This document shows positions 1 to 13,300 of a stretch of DNA of 64,000 bases, in pieces. The stretch is from Cyanoderma ruficeps. Lineage: Eukaryota > Chordata > Aves > Passeriformes > Timaliidae. The DNA lies in NCBI GenBank assembly GCA_008694505.1, contig VZDJ01000047.1, positions 9,927 to 73,926 of the forward strand. Direction: 5' to 3'. Position 1 is the first letter of the stretch; each line of letters starts with the position of its first letter. The position numbers and the translations under genes are program-made. The notes under the pieces were generated by a model, which was given only the letters and a program-made list of their open reading frames with translations, did not search any database and was not told where the DNA came from.

Positions 1-3000
1 TTTTTTTTTTTTTAGCTATAAATATTAGATTTGATTTTTATGTTTAGGACCTTGAAGACTATTTTGCACTCTGATATTTCATGTGCCAAACTTTATGCAC
101 TCAGCAGTGCTTAAAATAAGAAATATCTTAAGGGAAGAAAATCTACAGTGGATTTTACTTTTCATGCAGTAGAGGAATAAACTTTTAGTTTGGGAAGTTG
201 CAGCGAAAAGCATGGGTGGAATATGGCTTCAAAGCGTCATTTACCAGAAGCAGACTGAGTTATTTCTGGGTTTGTTTTGACATACTCAGGCTGACTTTAA
301 TCAAATGCACAGATTTACATTTGTATGAGTCTCTTATTGATAGACTTGCTTTCATGAAGATATTGGATATAGAAAAAATGGAAGGGATCTAGAAAAAGCC
401 ACATCTTACAGGAATATTGCATGTGGGAGCTTAGACCATCTCAGCTGTTGCTCAGAGAGTCCAGTAGAAATCAGCCACCAGAGTCCTTCTCTGTTCTGCT
501 CCTATTCTGGGGAATTTTTCAAAATGGAAATCTGTGTAAACTGGATGTTGTGGGAAAAAAGAACTGCTGTGAACAAAAATTGGTTTCTGAGACATTGGCA
601 AAGCTTTAAGAAGTATAGGGCTGTATTAGACTGAATAGAGTATTTCAGGCTTTTGAGTTCCTTTTGGAGGGAGAACTACGAAAGTTTTGCAGTTCTAGAA
701 CAATCCTTTTAGTGTCCTTAGGAAAATTCAATAGAGTTTTGATGTTAGAACATAATGTTTTTCACACTCCCTAATGGTGAATCTGCTGTAGCAGGATGTA
801 TACATTTTTATTATCTCTATGGTGTGTTTTTTCTTATTTTTGTTTTTTTAATATTTTTTAAATAGGTTTGCTTTTTGATCCATGAGATACACATTGACAC
901 TGCTTCAGAAGAAAGCCTGATAAGGCTAATGTGGGTAAGGAACTCTTCCAACAAACTGCAGTTGGAGTTTTTAGAGACAGAAGTCTGACAGGTTTTATAT
1001 TTGAATATTACAGAGAGAAACAAGTCTTAGTTTGGAAATTTATCACGTTGTTTTGCCCTTTCTTCATTTTGGTTGTGTTGTAGTCCTCTCTTTTCCCGTG
1101 GCCTCAGATCTAAGCTTGTTGCAACCTTCCGACTTGTTTGTCGTGTGACTTCCTGGGTGTTTTCTGCACAAACATCTTGCTGTGCTCCTGGGCTTCCTTC
1201 CTACAGAGCTGTTCTTTTGTTACCTCTGGGCTGGTCTTCTAAATTTTCTATCTAAAACACTGACTAAAGCTATACAACGGACAAATCGAGGGTCTAAATA
1301 AAGAGATTCTGGAGAAATCTGGATGTGGTTTAAAATGCCAGGAAGAAGGAAGCTGAAATGCCATTAGAAAGAATGCTTGGAAGCCTTGGGTAGAATACTT
1401 TAAAAAGTGAATGGCCTGTTGCAGGCAGATTGAAACAATGTTATGTTCTTAGTGTTTTACCTGAGAGCTAATAAAAAATAAATGTCATTGGTGTAGATTT
1501 GAAAATATCACGGGCTTTGTAGTAAAAATGTTGGAGCGTGGTGTTTAGTATTTTTTATTTCTCCACTAAAGTAATTTTTGGGTACAGTTTTAATTGTTGC
1601 ATTTTCTCAGAGGACCCATGCTGGAGCTCTAATTTACTGTCTTCATAACTGTGGACAGTGCAGAGTGTTTAGACTTTCACTTTTGCTACAATGGTCTTAT
1701 TAAATATGGATGTACTCTTGCTACATAAGGGAAAATTAAATCAGACCAAATTTGTTACACTTTACATAATTATGCATTGAGAACAATGTATAATTAATAA
1801 AGTCATTATAGATTCAGGCTATGGGTTGCCATTCCCAGTGAAATCTAAACCTTTTTTTTTTATGCTGAATGTTTCCTGTGGTTATTTTTGGAAAAAAACC
1901 CTCTACAAGTAGAGGTGTTGCCCTAATAAATTAAATTACTGAAATGAGAAATTTCTGCTGGAGAAGGAAGAAATGGTTTTAAATCAAACAAACCTGGATG
2001 ATCATCTTTCCCCTATGTACTTTGCACTTCCAAGTTTTACACCATTTCCAGAAGGTTGCATAGTTAAATAATTTTGAAGTAATACTTTTAATAGCTCAGT
2101 TTTTAATGTGCCCAACAAAATGTGCTTCTGGACTCTTTCCCAGTTAATAAAGCAGGAAGAAGATGCCCAAAGACCAAGGAAGATGGAAAATTGTCAAAGG
2201 CTGTGAAACCTAACAGTAGCTCTTACATTTATACACAAAGGAATAATACTACTGTTGATTTTGAGTATTATTTGGGTTTCTATTTTTATTATTAATCTCT
2301 TGTCTCCCGTTGATTTACTGTATTTTAGACGCCGGATAAAGAATTAAATCTTGCCTAATCAAACATGTTTAAAATATGCAAAGGGAAACAGTGGCACCAC
2401 ATCAGCTGTGTGTCCCAGTTCTGCCCAGTTGGTTTGTTCTTCTCAGCCAGAAGGCCTGTGAAAATCAGTGTTTAGGAGCAAAACAATGCCTGTCTGGAAT
2501 CAATTCCCTTTTTGGTTGACACCTTTCTGTGAAAAACAAGTATTCCTACTGCAAGAAGCCAGAGTGTATCCTTTCATGCTCAGGTTTCTTCCCCATGTTT
2601 TTCTAGGTTCTGTTCCTATTCTCCAGAAGTTGCCATTGTCCTCTGTGCATTTTGACTGGGATTAGTGATAACCTCTTTGGGATTCCTGCAGTGGGGTCTG
2701 GGCACCAGCATTCTGGGAGCAGGTAGCAAGTCTGGAGAATGGTGCCTGTCATCAGTGTTTACTGTACATTCAGGGAAGCAGAATCTAAATATGTTTATCT
2801 CTCCTTGCAGACAGGGAATGGTTGATTGAATGCATCTTTTAATTACTAAGAATTTCAACATCTTAAACTAAGGTATGAAGCTGCTTAAATTAATTAGATT
2901 TAAACATCAGAGGAATGACAGAGCAGGTGTGATTTCTTCTATTCGGGTGCTTCTTTGTTCTTGCTGGTCTGCATTTCCTACAGGCAGCTGTGATGATCTG

Positions 3001-4031
3001 ATCTGTTGGAACACCGTGGTCTGAGAGAACCTTGGCTCATATTTCTTTACACTGACATGGGATAATTGTATTTATCCTTCCTCTCACAAGACCGTAACGG
3101 CAAGCTTCTTTTTTTTGTTTGGAAACCAATATGGGAATATGTTCTGCACAGCAGCTGAATTTTGAAGCAGTCCTGAAAGATTAAGTTTTAGGGGGACTCC
3201 TGATACTCTTTGTAACTGAATTGCTTTATTAGCTGTGGCTTCCTGCTAGAGCTACTGCAGATTTATACTGACAACTGTAGGTGGAACAATAAGAGAAACG
3301 GTACAGACAGAAACAGGATCTGGATGGCAAAGCATCTAGGCAAAAGTTTGGGGGTTTTTTTCTTTTTTTTCTTCCTTTGAGTAGTTGCTGGTGGACAGTT
3401 TGGCCTTTCAGTGCAGCTATACTGGGGCAATTACTTGATGAATTCCTCCTTTGAACCAGGATTTACAGGATCTGTTAACATTCATATGGTTTTTCTTGCT
3501 AGATGAAATGGGAGACATTACTTTTAGAGGGGAAAATTAGATTTCAGTTATAAAGATATCTTGTCTGTCTTCACAGATTATAATAGAAAGATAAAACAAA
3601 ATGTGATCACTTCTTCTCCCCTAGAGAGTCCTGCTTTCCATGCAACACTGCTGCTGTCCCAGCTCAGCTCAGTCTGTGCTGTCAGGGTATGAGGGTAATG
3701 CTTAAATGGTCATTTTTGAGTCTCTACATCAAGTCACTTCCAAAGAAGTAAGTCAGACTAGAAAGCAGAAATGATTTTTGGCAGCTACAAACAGGGAAGA
3801 GATCCTGCTGAAAGTCTGTTTAATCAACAGTGTTCATCAGCTCCTCTGCTAGTTTTGGCAGGAATAGTTCTGTTATGTAAACTCACCTCCAAAATAATGT
3901 AGTTAATATAGTCTGATAATCTGTGTCTGCCTGTTAAAAGCTGATAAATTCATGGTTCAGACAGGATTTCCTTTCTGCTAATGCAGGAGGTAATGCAAGA
4001 TTAGAACAAAATGCACAGCAGTATTTTTCTT
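1..4031. other. Non-coding AT-rich DNA, no gene seen
   Basis: All six frames are broken by frequent stops; the longest ORF here is about 80 codons and matches nothing I know. The window opens with 13 T. Other T-rich tracts lie near 825-863, 1852-1862 and 3349-3377; the first ends in an acceptor-like AAATAG but has no open frame or donor behind it. AATAAA words are scattered, as expected by chance in AT-rich DNA. CpG is rare. I see no CpG island, tRNA or recognisable transposon. Confidence 0.7.
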
Positions 4032-4049
4032 CCCCCCCCCCTNCCCCCC
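4032..4049. repeat. Poly-C tract with one unresolved base
   Basis: An almost pure C run is interrupted by T at 4042 and N at 4043, then continues as C. The N shows that base calling failed in the homopolymer, so the true tract length is uncertain. On the minus strand this is a G-run that could form G-rich structures. Confidence 0.9.
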
Positions 4050-7000
4050 GCTTTTGTTTCCTTACACAAAACTCAAGGCTTGCCTATAGTTTAATTTCAG
4101 CTGATGCATTTGAGTGGAGAAGAAAGTGAATGAAATGTCGATGTCCTTATGGGGCTGGATGGACAGTGTTACCTCCTGCCTTATGGTAGAAGTATGGCCA
4201 TGAAATGGAAATACTCATATAATACAGTGAATGCTACAATACTTATATTAGCCTGTACTAACCAGCAGAAGATTTATCATCTTCTCTGTGTTTTAGGTCA
4301 GTTAATTTATAAAATGAGAACATCTTGTACAAATACCAAGATAAGCTGAAATTTGAGGCCTAAGATCTGTTTCTTCCCACATTTAATTAGGCACATATAA
4401 CAAATTACAAACAGTGATTAAGGAAAGAAGGAGGGGAAGGAGAGGAAGGCCACATATTGAGAAGAAAGTTTTCTGAAAGCTACTTAGGAGTAAATGAGCC
4501 CTTTCTTTAATTATCTGCACTAGTCTTTGAAATTGAGGGTATCTGACTACAACTGTTCTCCAAAGATAAATTAAAACCCAAAGAAAATCCAGTCATTGGC
4601 AGAAAGGATTTTCTAAGATTTCCTCATGGTGTAAAATAGCAAAAAATGAACTGAAATTTGGGTGGCAGAAATTCCCATGCTGGACACCTCCCTCTGACCT
4701 TTGAGAAGAGAGATGGGATTTTTAGGATGATGATGGACAAACCCCCGAGTCCTCTGATCTGGCAAGTCAGTTATTGAATTCAGTGTACTAAAACATGAGA
4801 GAGGTTGCCAGACTGAGAGAGCGTGTCTGGATTTTCTGGTCTTTGAGGAGTAAAAGCCTTTCTCGGGCTATTAACTTTCCAATAATGTTTAATATAGTGA
4901 AGTGCACAAGGTAATAGGAAGCAGAGAAAAAAGCACTGAGAGAAAAGATCATCAGCTATTGCTGCTTTTAATATAGTGTAAAATAATAGGGCTCTGAGGC
5001 AGAGTAGCTCTTCTGAAAGTTCACTCCTGCTTGGAAATGTAGGGCTTTTCCAGTTCCTGGTGATAAGGGGACTTTGGAAATACAGCGCTCTCCCTTGAGG
5101 CAGAACTTAGCAGCATCTCCCTGATATACTGATCAATGGGGTAGTGTGAGGGATGTTTAATTCCCACAGAAATTTATTGCTGGTGGAGAATGATGATAGG
5201 GATCTTGTAGGGAAAAGAGGCTTATAAGAAATGGCTATTTATCTTGTGCTGCGTTCGTAGCCTTTTGTTAAAGGCTTAGCCTAACTCTTGGACTGAAGAT
5301 TGTCAGTGATGTGGAATATAAGTCAAATATTTTTTCTCTGATGTCCTGTGCTGGATGAGTACAGTTAATACCATCAGATGCAGGTAAAAGGATATTAGAA
5401 GAGAGCAAGGGGAGAGGAGGAGAAAGATTAATGATCCTGAGATTTTAAAGGGTACTACCAGTGCTAGATGCTTAACACCAATTAAAAATTAAGAATAAAA
5501 TATACAAACAAGTTGGAAATTCACTGTTGATGAAACTGAAGTTTCATATATTGCTTAATGATTATATGTTGCCATATAAAATGGTTTTCTAGGTAATTGC
5601 AGATCATGGATAGAGTTACTGGGGGAAGGGGGCCGGAGACAAAATCGCAAGTGATAGAGGCCTTATCAAGGAGGTTCCAGTACAATGGATGCAGAAGTCG
5701 TCTATGGAACAAAAATCAGATGCTCTTCAGAAGAGGGAAGAGCTGGGGTAGTGACTGGGCAGGTATTGCTGAAAACTGTGAAATTGAGAAACATGGATTT
5801 GTCCAAATTTACACTGGAAAACGACTTGGTTGAGGATTGAGTGAGAGCTTTGACAAATTGGTGGACTTCAGTAGTGGACATGGCTTCCTAAAGAAGGATT
5901 AAGAATCTTCGTCCATGCACATAAAAATCTTTCTCATCAGTGTGATGGTTATCTGTTTTTTTCTGTGACACAGTAGTCCATAATTAGCAGGACAGAGCAC
6001 CAGAACTCTGCAGGAGAAATGAACTGAGCAGAAATGCAGTTTTTGAATGTATGGATGGACTCATGTTTGTTTGTACCTCTTGCTGAATCAGGTATAATTT
6101 TCAAAGGCAAAGAGATGCCAGTGTATGAAAAATGATTTTACTTCAAATGGAGATAAATTAATAGAAACCACCCCTGAGTGAACTGAAACCTTGAATGTAA
6201 GATAAAGAAGATCTAAAGGTTTGCATATTAATCAAACTGTGACACTTTGTTCCTGACTACTTGTGCTGCTGTCACTTGTCTGCACAGAAAGCCAGTTAAA
6301 GGCCATTCTAAACAGAATATGACTTCCTTTCCTAATCCTTGCTAGAATCAAAGGTGCCATCTACCTCATCTGAGTCTGGATGTTTATATAAACACCTTTT
6401 TTTTCTTCCTGTCTCTACCTTAATATACAATTTTGTGTGGGGAATGCTTTTCAATATTTAAAGCCTGTAATTAATTGTTGCAAAAAAAAAATACCCAGCT
6501 TATGTTTTTCTTCTAGGTAACTGGCAATTTATGAAGATGCTGCCCTCTTAGTATTCAGCCCAAGAAGAGTCAGTTCAGTGGTCATCTTTCTCACATTAGT
6601 AAAGATATCGTTAAACTCTTCTGGAAAGCAGTCTGTGTGAGGATAGCAAGAACTATCATATCTGCTTGGAGCTCAGCTGAACCCAGCCCTAAAATTCTTT
6701 GAGATTGGTTTCACTTTGCTGTTCTTCCTTTCTTTCTTTGTTCCTGTTTCTCCTGCAATAGCTCAGGCTGTTATTTTCTTTTTCCTTTTCTGACAGGAGG
6801 TCTAAGTGTTAAAATTCTTATTAACATAAGCCTCAGCTATGAATTCAAGTACACCCACATTCAAACTGGAAGCTTTCCATCTGGGCCCACCTCTGTGTGA
6901 AACCAATAGTTGGTGCTGCTTTCAGACTGTTTGGATTGAAGAAGCACTGGGAACATCAAGACATTTTTCTCTTTACTGGGACTTCAGATGCTTTTTTGAG

Positions 7001-7263
7001 AGTTCTGCACAAGTTTTTACTTTACCTGTCTGTAATTTGCACAGCCACTGCTCTCTTAATCTTTCACATAGAAGTAACTGCATTAATACTGCCATATAGA
7101 GGTTTTAATTTGCTATAATGTGACCCAGCATGCATAAAATGGAGGTTCTCTCAGAATTAGCTAAGTAATTTTCATTTGATTAAGTACATAATGATTTATT
7201 TGGCAAACTTGCTATTTTGCTTCTTTTCTGGCAACAGCTTCTCTTTAACTTGCTGATGTGGGC
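4050..7263. other. Non-coding AT-rich DNA, purine and pyrimidine runs
   Basis: No ORF above about 86 codons and no recognised domain. A 30-nt pure purine run at 4420-4449 is annotated separately. A pyrimidine run lies at 6722-6739. A T-rich stretch ending in CAG near 6770-6797 resembles a splice acceptor, but no open frame with a donor follows it. Nothing else stands out. Confidence 0.65.
4420..4449 (+). repeat. 30-nt uninterrupted purine tract
   Basis: Every base is A or G, arranged as irregular GGAA/GGAG units. Such polypurine/polypyrimidine runs can adopt triplex (H-DNA) structure. There is no clear mirror symmetry, so any structural role is only a possibility. Confidence 0.85.
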
Positions 7264-7337
7264 TTTCTGTTTGTTTGGTTTTGGTTTTGTTTGGTTTTTT
7301 CCTTCTTGTTGTGTTGCGTTTTGTTGGGGTTTTTTTA
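7264..7337 (+). repeat. T/G-rich low-complexity tract
   Basis: The tract consists of irregular GTTT and GGTTTT units with few other bases. Read on the minus strand it is A/C-rich, like the mixed A-rich tracts common in bird non-coding DNA and like decayed poly-A tails. No repeat body is recognisable on either side, so I call it low complexity only. Confidence 0.75.
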
Positions 7338-8530
7338 GGATGCAATAAAGGAAAATTCTGATTACTGATAGTACTACTTTAAATTAAAAGAGAAATAAAG
7401 TGTAATAGAAATGTGGTGCTACATAAAGATGCTGTGCAGGCACTGGATGGAATATTTAAAGATTTGTTTTCATCTAACATGACTTAATTTGAAGGCTAGA
7501 TTCAAGAGATAAAATGACATTGAGAGGTAGGTCATGCTGTTCCTATGAGCCTTGCATGATGTAGACTCCACTATATGAATGATAGCAAAGTTCTTATAAA
7601 TGCAAATTCTTTGTAAGCAAAAGTTAACCAAGATTTGCCTTTAACTGGATGATGGTGAGCAAGGTTTGCAGAAGATTAGCAGCAAGCAATGCAACTTCAT
7701 TATAAGGAGGAAAATAAATATTGTTGTGTTACTATCTTATGTGCTCACTGTATTAGTTTATAAGTCTCTTTTAATAGTTCTTCCTCTAATCACTGGTGGA
7801 TAACCTCGATCCACTCAGAAAACCCAGCCAGACATCAAGAGTTATGAAGCTGCCTGTAATTTGTGTTAAACAGGGGTTTATAAGTGTGGATGTACCTGAT
7901 CCAGCGTGGAAGCAAAGTGGGTGTAATGGTGAATAAAATTGGTGGTGGCCACTCAGAGAACAGAGGTTCTTAAAATGAATCACTGATTTACTACCCTAGA
8001 TATGCTTTGTCTTGAAGAACCCACTGGTTTTAATGAAATTTCTTTCATACATGCGGGTTTGTCCAACACTTCCTTTAAAACAGAGGTGTGTTGTGTTTGC
8101 CAGAAATGAAAAGACCTTATTATGAGTTAAATCAGTGAAAAACAAAAATGAAATGCCCCCCTCCCCCCCCAAATAGTAGTAATAATAGTACACAAAACCC
8201 AGAAAATCAAATCCTGCTCGTCTCATGACACTGCTATTGTCATTCCTGTAGAGCCTGTGCTGAAGTTCCTCTCAGAGTCCTTTCAAACCCTGCCTGGTGC
8301 TCTGGGCTCCCGGGTTCAGAGACCTGGTCTTCCTTCTGTAATTGTGCCCCTCCCTTTGAGCGGTTTTTCTCAGCCTGTGTTGTAGACTGATCCCTGTAGA
8401 GATGAGCTAATGTATCTGTGTGGTAATAAGGAGGTGCTCCTGTGCTTTTGCACAGAGCTGTTCATGGGTGGAGCTCAAAGCACACCTTGTGGGAGACCAG
8501 GTGCACTGGCTTAGCTTTGTACATGCGATG
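7338..8530. other. Non-coding DNA with a C-tract and a short TAG/TAA run
   Basis: No credible gene. A C-tract with one T occupies 8156-8170 and is followed by a short run of TAG/TAA triplets at 8174-8190. The minus-strand reading of these gives an artificial ORF rich in tyrosine, which is simply translated microsatellite. Confidence 0.65.
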
Positions 8531-8605
8531 CTGAAATTTCTGGACTAGCCCAAGGTCACCCAGTGGGCCAGCAGCAGATGTAGGAGCAGGACCTGCACCC
8601 CCTAT
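8531..8605 (+). repeat. Degraded MIR/CORE-SINE-like remnant
   Basis: The stretch around 8548-8600 contains GCCCAAGGTCACCCAG followed by a CAGCAGCAGA-like block and GGAGCAGGACC. This is the order of the well-known 3' part of MIR elements (CCAAGGTCAC, then a GGCAGAG-type block, then a GAACCC-type block). The match is by eye from memory of the family and the ends are approximate. MIR-type elements are old and shared by amniotes, which fits the heavy divergence. A chance match of this length is unlikely but not excluded. Confidence 0.5.
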
Positions 8606-10260
8606 GTTCCTCTGGGGTCCATCTGTCATGTCGTGCTGCTGCAGCTTCTGTTTAACACAAATTACAGGCAGCTGACAGCCCCTTATAAACCAAAATTTAT
8701 GACCTTGACTCAAGCTCTTTATATATTTTGTCCACCTGAACCACCCACAACTACTGCTGAATAAGTACTTGAATGTTCTGCCTGTCAAATGTGCCTCATC
8801 ACAAAATATTGTTTAACAAAGCAGGTTTTCCAATGACTTTCAATTTTTAGTATAAATCTATAATTCTAGGAAATACTACAGGCATTCTTTCTCTCCCTAC
8901 CTATAAATTCCATCCAGTAAAATTTTGAGCATGAACAGTAAATTACTGTAATACAGAAAGGCAGTGTGAACTGGGACATATTTATGGCACATGGATCCCA
9001 ATATTTGCCTTTGAATCTGGTCCAGGGTAGTGACGATAGGATCGTATGCAGTGGCTGAGATGGGAATGTCGGGCACTTCTGTGAAAATCTTAAAATTTTG
9101 GTTTATTCTGTCTGTGGTAAATTCCACACTTCACCCAGTCTGTCCTCAATACCAGCTCTATATAAAACACTGGCTTTTTACTGCTGCACCCCTTTAGACT
9201 GGAGATCCAGGACTTGCATGTTGAGAAAAGTGCTTGTTCACTGATTTCATTAAAATGAAAGAAATAATGTCCTGGAAGCTTTTTGATTGTCTTAGCTTTT
9301 GCTACAACTTGTTATGAGCCATGAATTTTGAGTTTAATTTAACTTGGCAGTATGTGTCTAACTTCTCCCTTTCCATAGCTGTCAAAAAACCCTTTATTTA
9401 TTAGTGCCTACAATGTAGCTGCATCTGCACTTTAGATTTAAAACATGATTTTTAAAAGTGGCAACCAATATAACACTGGGTGTCAGCAGCACATCCATCA
9501 TGTCAGAGTGCTGTTTAGGAAGATAAAAATGATGAGATGTTGTTTTAGCAGTATTTACGTGTCTCCTCTCTCATACCTCACTTCTGTGAAATCCATTGCT
9601 GTTTAGGGTCTGTGTAGAGCTCTGCTTCCTGCAGGTGGAAACGAGTGCTGTGTTCGAATGGCTTTGCAGTGCTGAGCACATCAAGGACATTGCTCTTATA
9701 TAAAAGGAAACTTTGGAGGTTTTATCTTGACAAGATTCATGTGTTTTTTGGGTATTAAAAAGCATGAAAGCATTTAAAAGTCAAACAAAAGTCCTTAAAC
9801 AACATGATTTCCCTTCTCATATCTGTTTTTGTTTAAATCTTTGGCTAGGATTTCATATTTCTCTGACGTATCTCATCAGTTTATTAAGGTTATCTGTAAA
9901 TCTCTTTTCCCACCATGTAACATCTAAGCCCAGGGTAGGATTTTTCCCCTTTACTGTGAACATTAACTTTTTGTTCAGAGGAGCCATCTGATGAGACATT
10001 CTTTCATTCTTCCAGTGGAAATAAATTGTCCTTTTCTGGCATATTTCCTTCTTGCAAGATCTGCAATAGAATAGATAGTAATGTTCTTTTCCTGTCACAG
10101 ATCTGTAGTTCTTAAAGGGAAGTTCTCCTTGGAGATGGATGAATTACCTGTAATAGTTTTGTTTACTTGTCCTGTAATGTAGCAATAGCTGTATTTACTG
10201 GAGGTCTTTTAAAAACCTGATGGCTGTGTTTTTCTTCCCATCAAAGACCAAGCCCAGATA
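8606..10260. other. Non-coding AT-rich DNA, nothing specific
   Basis: All ORFs are 81 codons or shorter and lack recognisable motifs. No tandem repeat, transposon end or CpG cluster was seen. Confidence 0.6.
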
Positions 10261-10300
10261 CCATCAAAGTCAGTGGGAAACTACTGACTTCTTCAGTCTT
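10261..10300. repeat. Possible scrap of an ancient amniote repeat
   Basis: Two facing blocks, CAAAGTCAGTGGGAAA and ACTGACTTCTTCAGT, resemble the paired AAGTCAATGG and CCATTGACTT words that recur in old repeats of turtles, crocodiles and birds. The piece is only 40 bp and partly self-complementary, so the orientation cannot be fixed. It may be chance. Confidence 0.3.
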
Positions 10301-13300
10301 GCATTACAGCTATGGGCAGTGCAGAACATTTCGAGGCAGAGCTTATATCCGAACGCCTTTCTTCAGGGCATCTAATGTTTTCCCTCTGTCAGCAGAGAAG
10401 CAGCATTATGGGTAACCTTGGATAGGCCTATTTCTTTAGATAGGAGCTGCACTCCAGTTCGGTGTCAGAGCACAACTCATTCTCGCAGAGGAGGCCTTTT
10501 CTGGAAGCAAGGAGAGCTGGTAATTATGCAATGCTCCCTCTCCAGACCCTTGTTGAGTTCCCAGCAAGCTGCTCCTGAATGCTTTCATGCTAGGAAGAGT
10601 TAAGTGGTTTCTGCTGCATTTTACTTCATTGCTCTGGCTTTTCTGGGAACAGATCAGCCTGCATACTGCTCTTGCAAGGCTTTTCAGGGACCTCCTGCAT
10701 GCAGGGACCAAGCATCCATCTTCCCCTGTGTAGGTGCTTCCCTTACTGGCACCAGCCCCTAAATACAATTCCACCTCTCAGATAGTGTCTTACAGCTCTC
10801 AGATGAATCTGTGAAGCTTACAGAGTGCAGTCTCCCATCTTTGGGTGCTGAGCACAGTTTCTGAGCTGGTTACTGTAAACAGGTTCCTGTATCTTGGTCT
10901 GATGATCCAAGGTGGCCTGGGGTACATTAACAAATATAGAGGTAACGCTTGCAAACCCAAATTCTGGTGGAATAAAGGTTAAAAACATGTTAAAATAACA
11001 AGGCAAGTTATTAGGAGAGGAAGGCTTTACCTTTGCCCTCTCTGCTTCTCATTTTCTGAGGGTGGTTAACAACAGTCTCTAGGCTGCAGTAGCTGGCAAC
11101 TCCTATGGCATTCTCCAGAGGAAGATGACCCTGGTAAAGGAGGTTGCTGGGAGAGCTCTGGCCACCTGTTCCTTTCATCATCTCTTTATCCCCACTTTGC
11201 GTCCATGGCTGGGTGTAACCCAGATCTCCAGTACTGTCTATCCTTGCTCCCCTGGTTTATAGAAATTCCCAATTGAATCACAACAGAAATTAAAAGTATT
11301 GAAACATTCTTGGCTTCCATTCAGTAGCTGTTCTGTGTGTCTTCCCAAATATTTAAAACGGAGCAATTTGGCTTTGCACATTGAACGTGAAGAGAAATAT
11401 GGTGTAAATGTTGGTAAAATGCATAAAGTTTAGTTTGCTATGATGCACACTCTAAAAAACCCCAACAAACTAACCTGATATAAGCATAAATAAGACACTT
11501 GGCAAACCCTTTTGAGACAAGCATCACGTTTAATGTTTGTGTGTGTTTTGTTAATTACCAGCTTCCACAGAAGAGCAAAAGCATAAACCAACACTTGCAA
11601 GGTTTTCCTTTGGAAAATCTGAGATTCATGGCTATACACAGTATAAATAATATGGTGGAGAAGAAGAGGAGGTCTAACTTTAAGCAATATCCCTTAAGGA
11701 AATGAAAGCCATTTTTACCATCTGATGTCAGATGTTTTTTTCCAGACATGAGGATAAAGACTGACATAAATATCTTACCCTTTTATAAAAGGGAAATTAC
11801 AACTGTCTTTTCAGCATTCATTTTTTCTTCCTTTTGGTAATAGCACTCATACTACAGGGGAGGTAACTGGGAACTGTCTGTTCTCCTTTCTTCACTCTGC
11901 TGAAATTTTAAATGGTTGAAATTGAAACTTTTTACTGTCACTGCAAAAAGACAGGGTTGATAGGACAGCAGGCTGTCTCTCAGCAGTTAATGACTGATGC
12001 CAGGTAACCTTGGGGCTAGGGAGTGTTTCATAATCACCTTTGTAGATATCTGATATTTCTTGTCCTTTCTGTATTTCTTATTTTTGCCAAAATACAAGCA
12101 GTGTGGCAGGTAGCAGAACTACAACATGTATGCATACCTAATCTGATTCTTTTAGAGAACCTGCCTGATTACCAATGGAAACTGAAGTGAAATGCGGGTT
12201 GGTAACATCTTAAGCACTTCGCTTAACTTAAAACTCTGGAATTAAGGTCACATAGGCATCTATGTCTCTCTTCAGGTATCCTAGCATCCTGATGACCTCT
12301 GGGTATATTAAAAGCCCTGCCATCTGGGAGAAACCTAATGATCTGAATAGAAAAATATCTCAAAGCCCCTTCTTGTCTCTTTTTAACCGAGGAAGAAAAA
12401 TCTCTTAAAAAGTCTATGTACTTGACAGAATATGAATGCTGAAATGTCCGTGTGTTAAGCCTCCTTAACCAGCCTGTGTCCTGTATAGATCTGGATTAAT
12501 CCATGGAAACAATTCCACACAACTGCAATTTAAATGGCTTAGAAGTTTTGCATGGGTTTTTGGAATTGTAAGAAAATCAAAGTTCATGCCATTGGTGTTT
12601 TTTCAGCACTGTTAAGCACCCTTTATCTAAAACTGCTCTGAAACAGGTTTTCTTTTCTATAAATTTTTGTTCCCAGAGTATGTGCTTTTAAAGGATACAT
12701 CTTGAGTATTGGTATCTTGAAAGAGTGTGTAAGAACATCTGATTTCTTTGTAAGATATGCAGTTTATTCTGTTTTTCATCCAGATTAAGTATGCCTGGAA
12801 TACTTCTGATCATTTCCAGGTTCCAGGTGGTTCCCTTCATTGCACGTTTCTGCAATAGAGATGGAACTTCAGCTTTAATTACCTTTCTAATAGCACATGA
12901 TGATTTCTAGTTGATTGATATCAGTCACTTAATCTGTTCAATAACAGCATTTTGTCATTAACATTTTGTTCTTCAAAGATAAATTGTCTGATGTATCTGT
13001 ACACAACAGGGAAAACTTTTTTCTTTGTTTCTGTTTGGCAGCTGGGATTTGTCCCACTAACTTTTGTGAGTACCTTGTAATTTCCCCTGTATTTTGGTGG
13101 ATCTGGCCCTTGAGACTATAGGAGCCCGCAGCACAAACCAGAGGATATTTGGGCAGGTGGATGAATTAAGGGAGAACTTTAAGAATGAGCTTTTAAAGGT
13201 AAACTGCTTTCACGGAGAATTTCATTAAAGCATTCATTTTCAACTCCATGCCCGGAAACCCATTTGTTTTGATCTGTCGTACCTTATTCAGATTAAAGTT

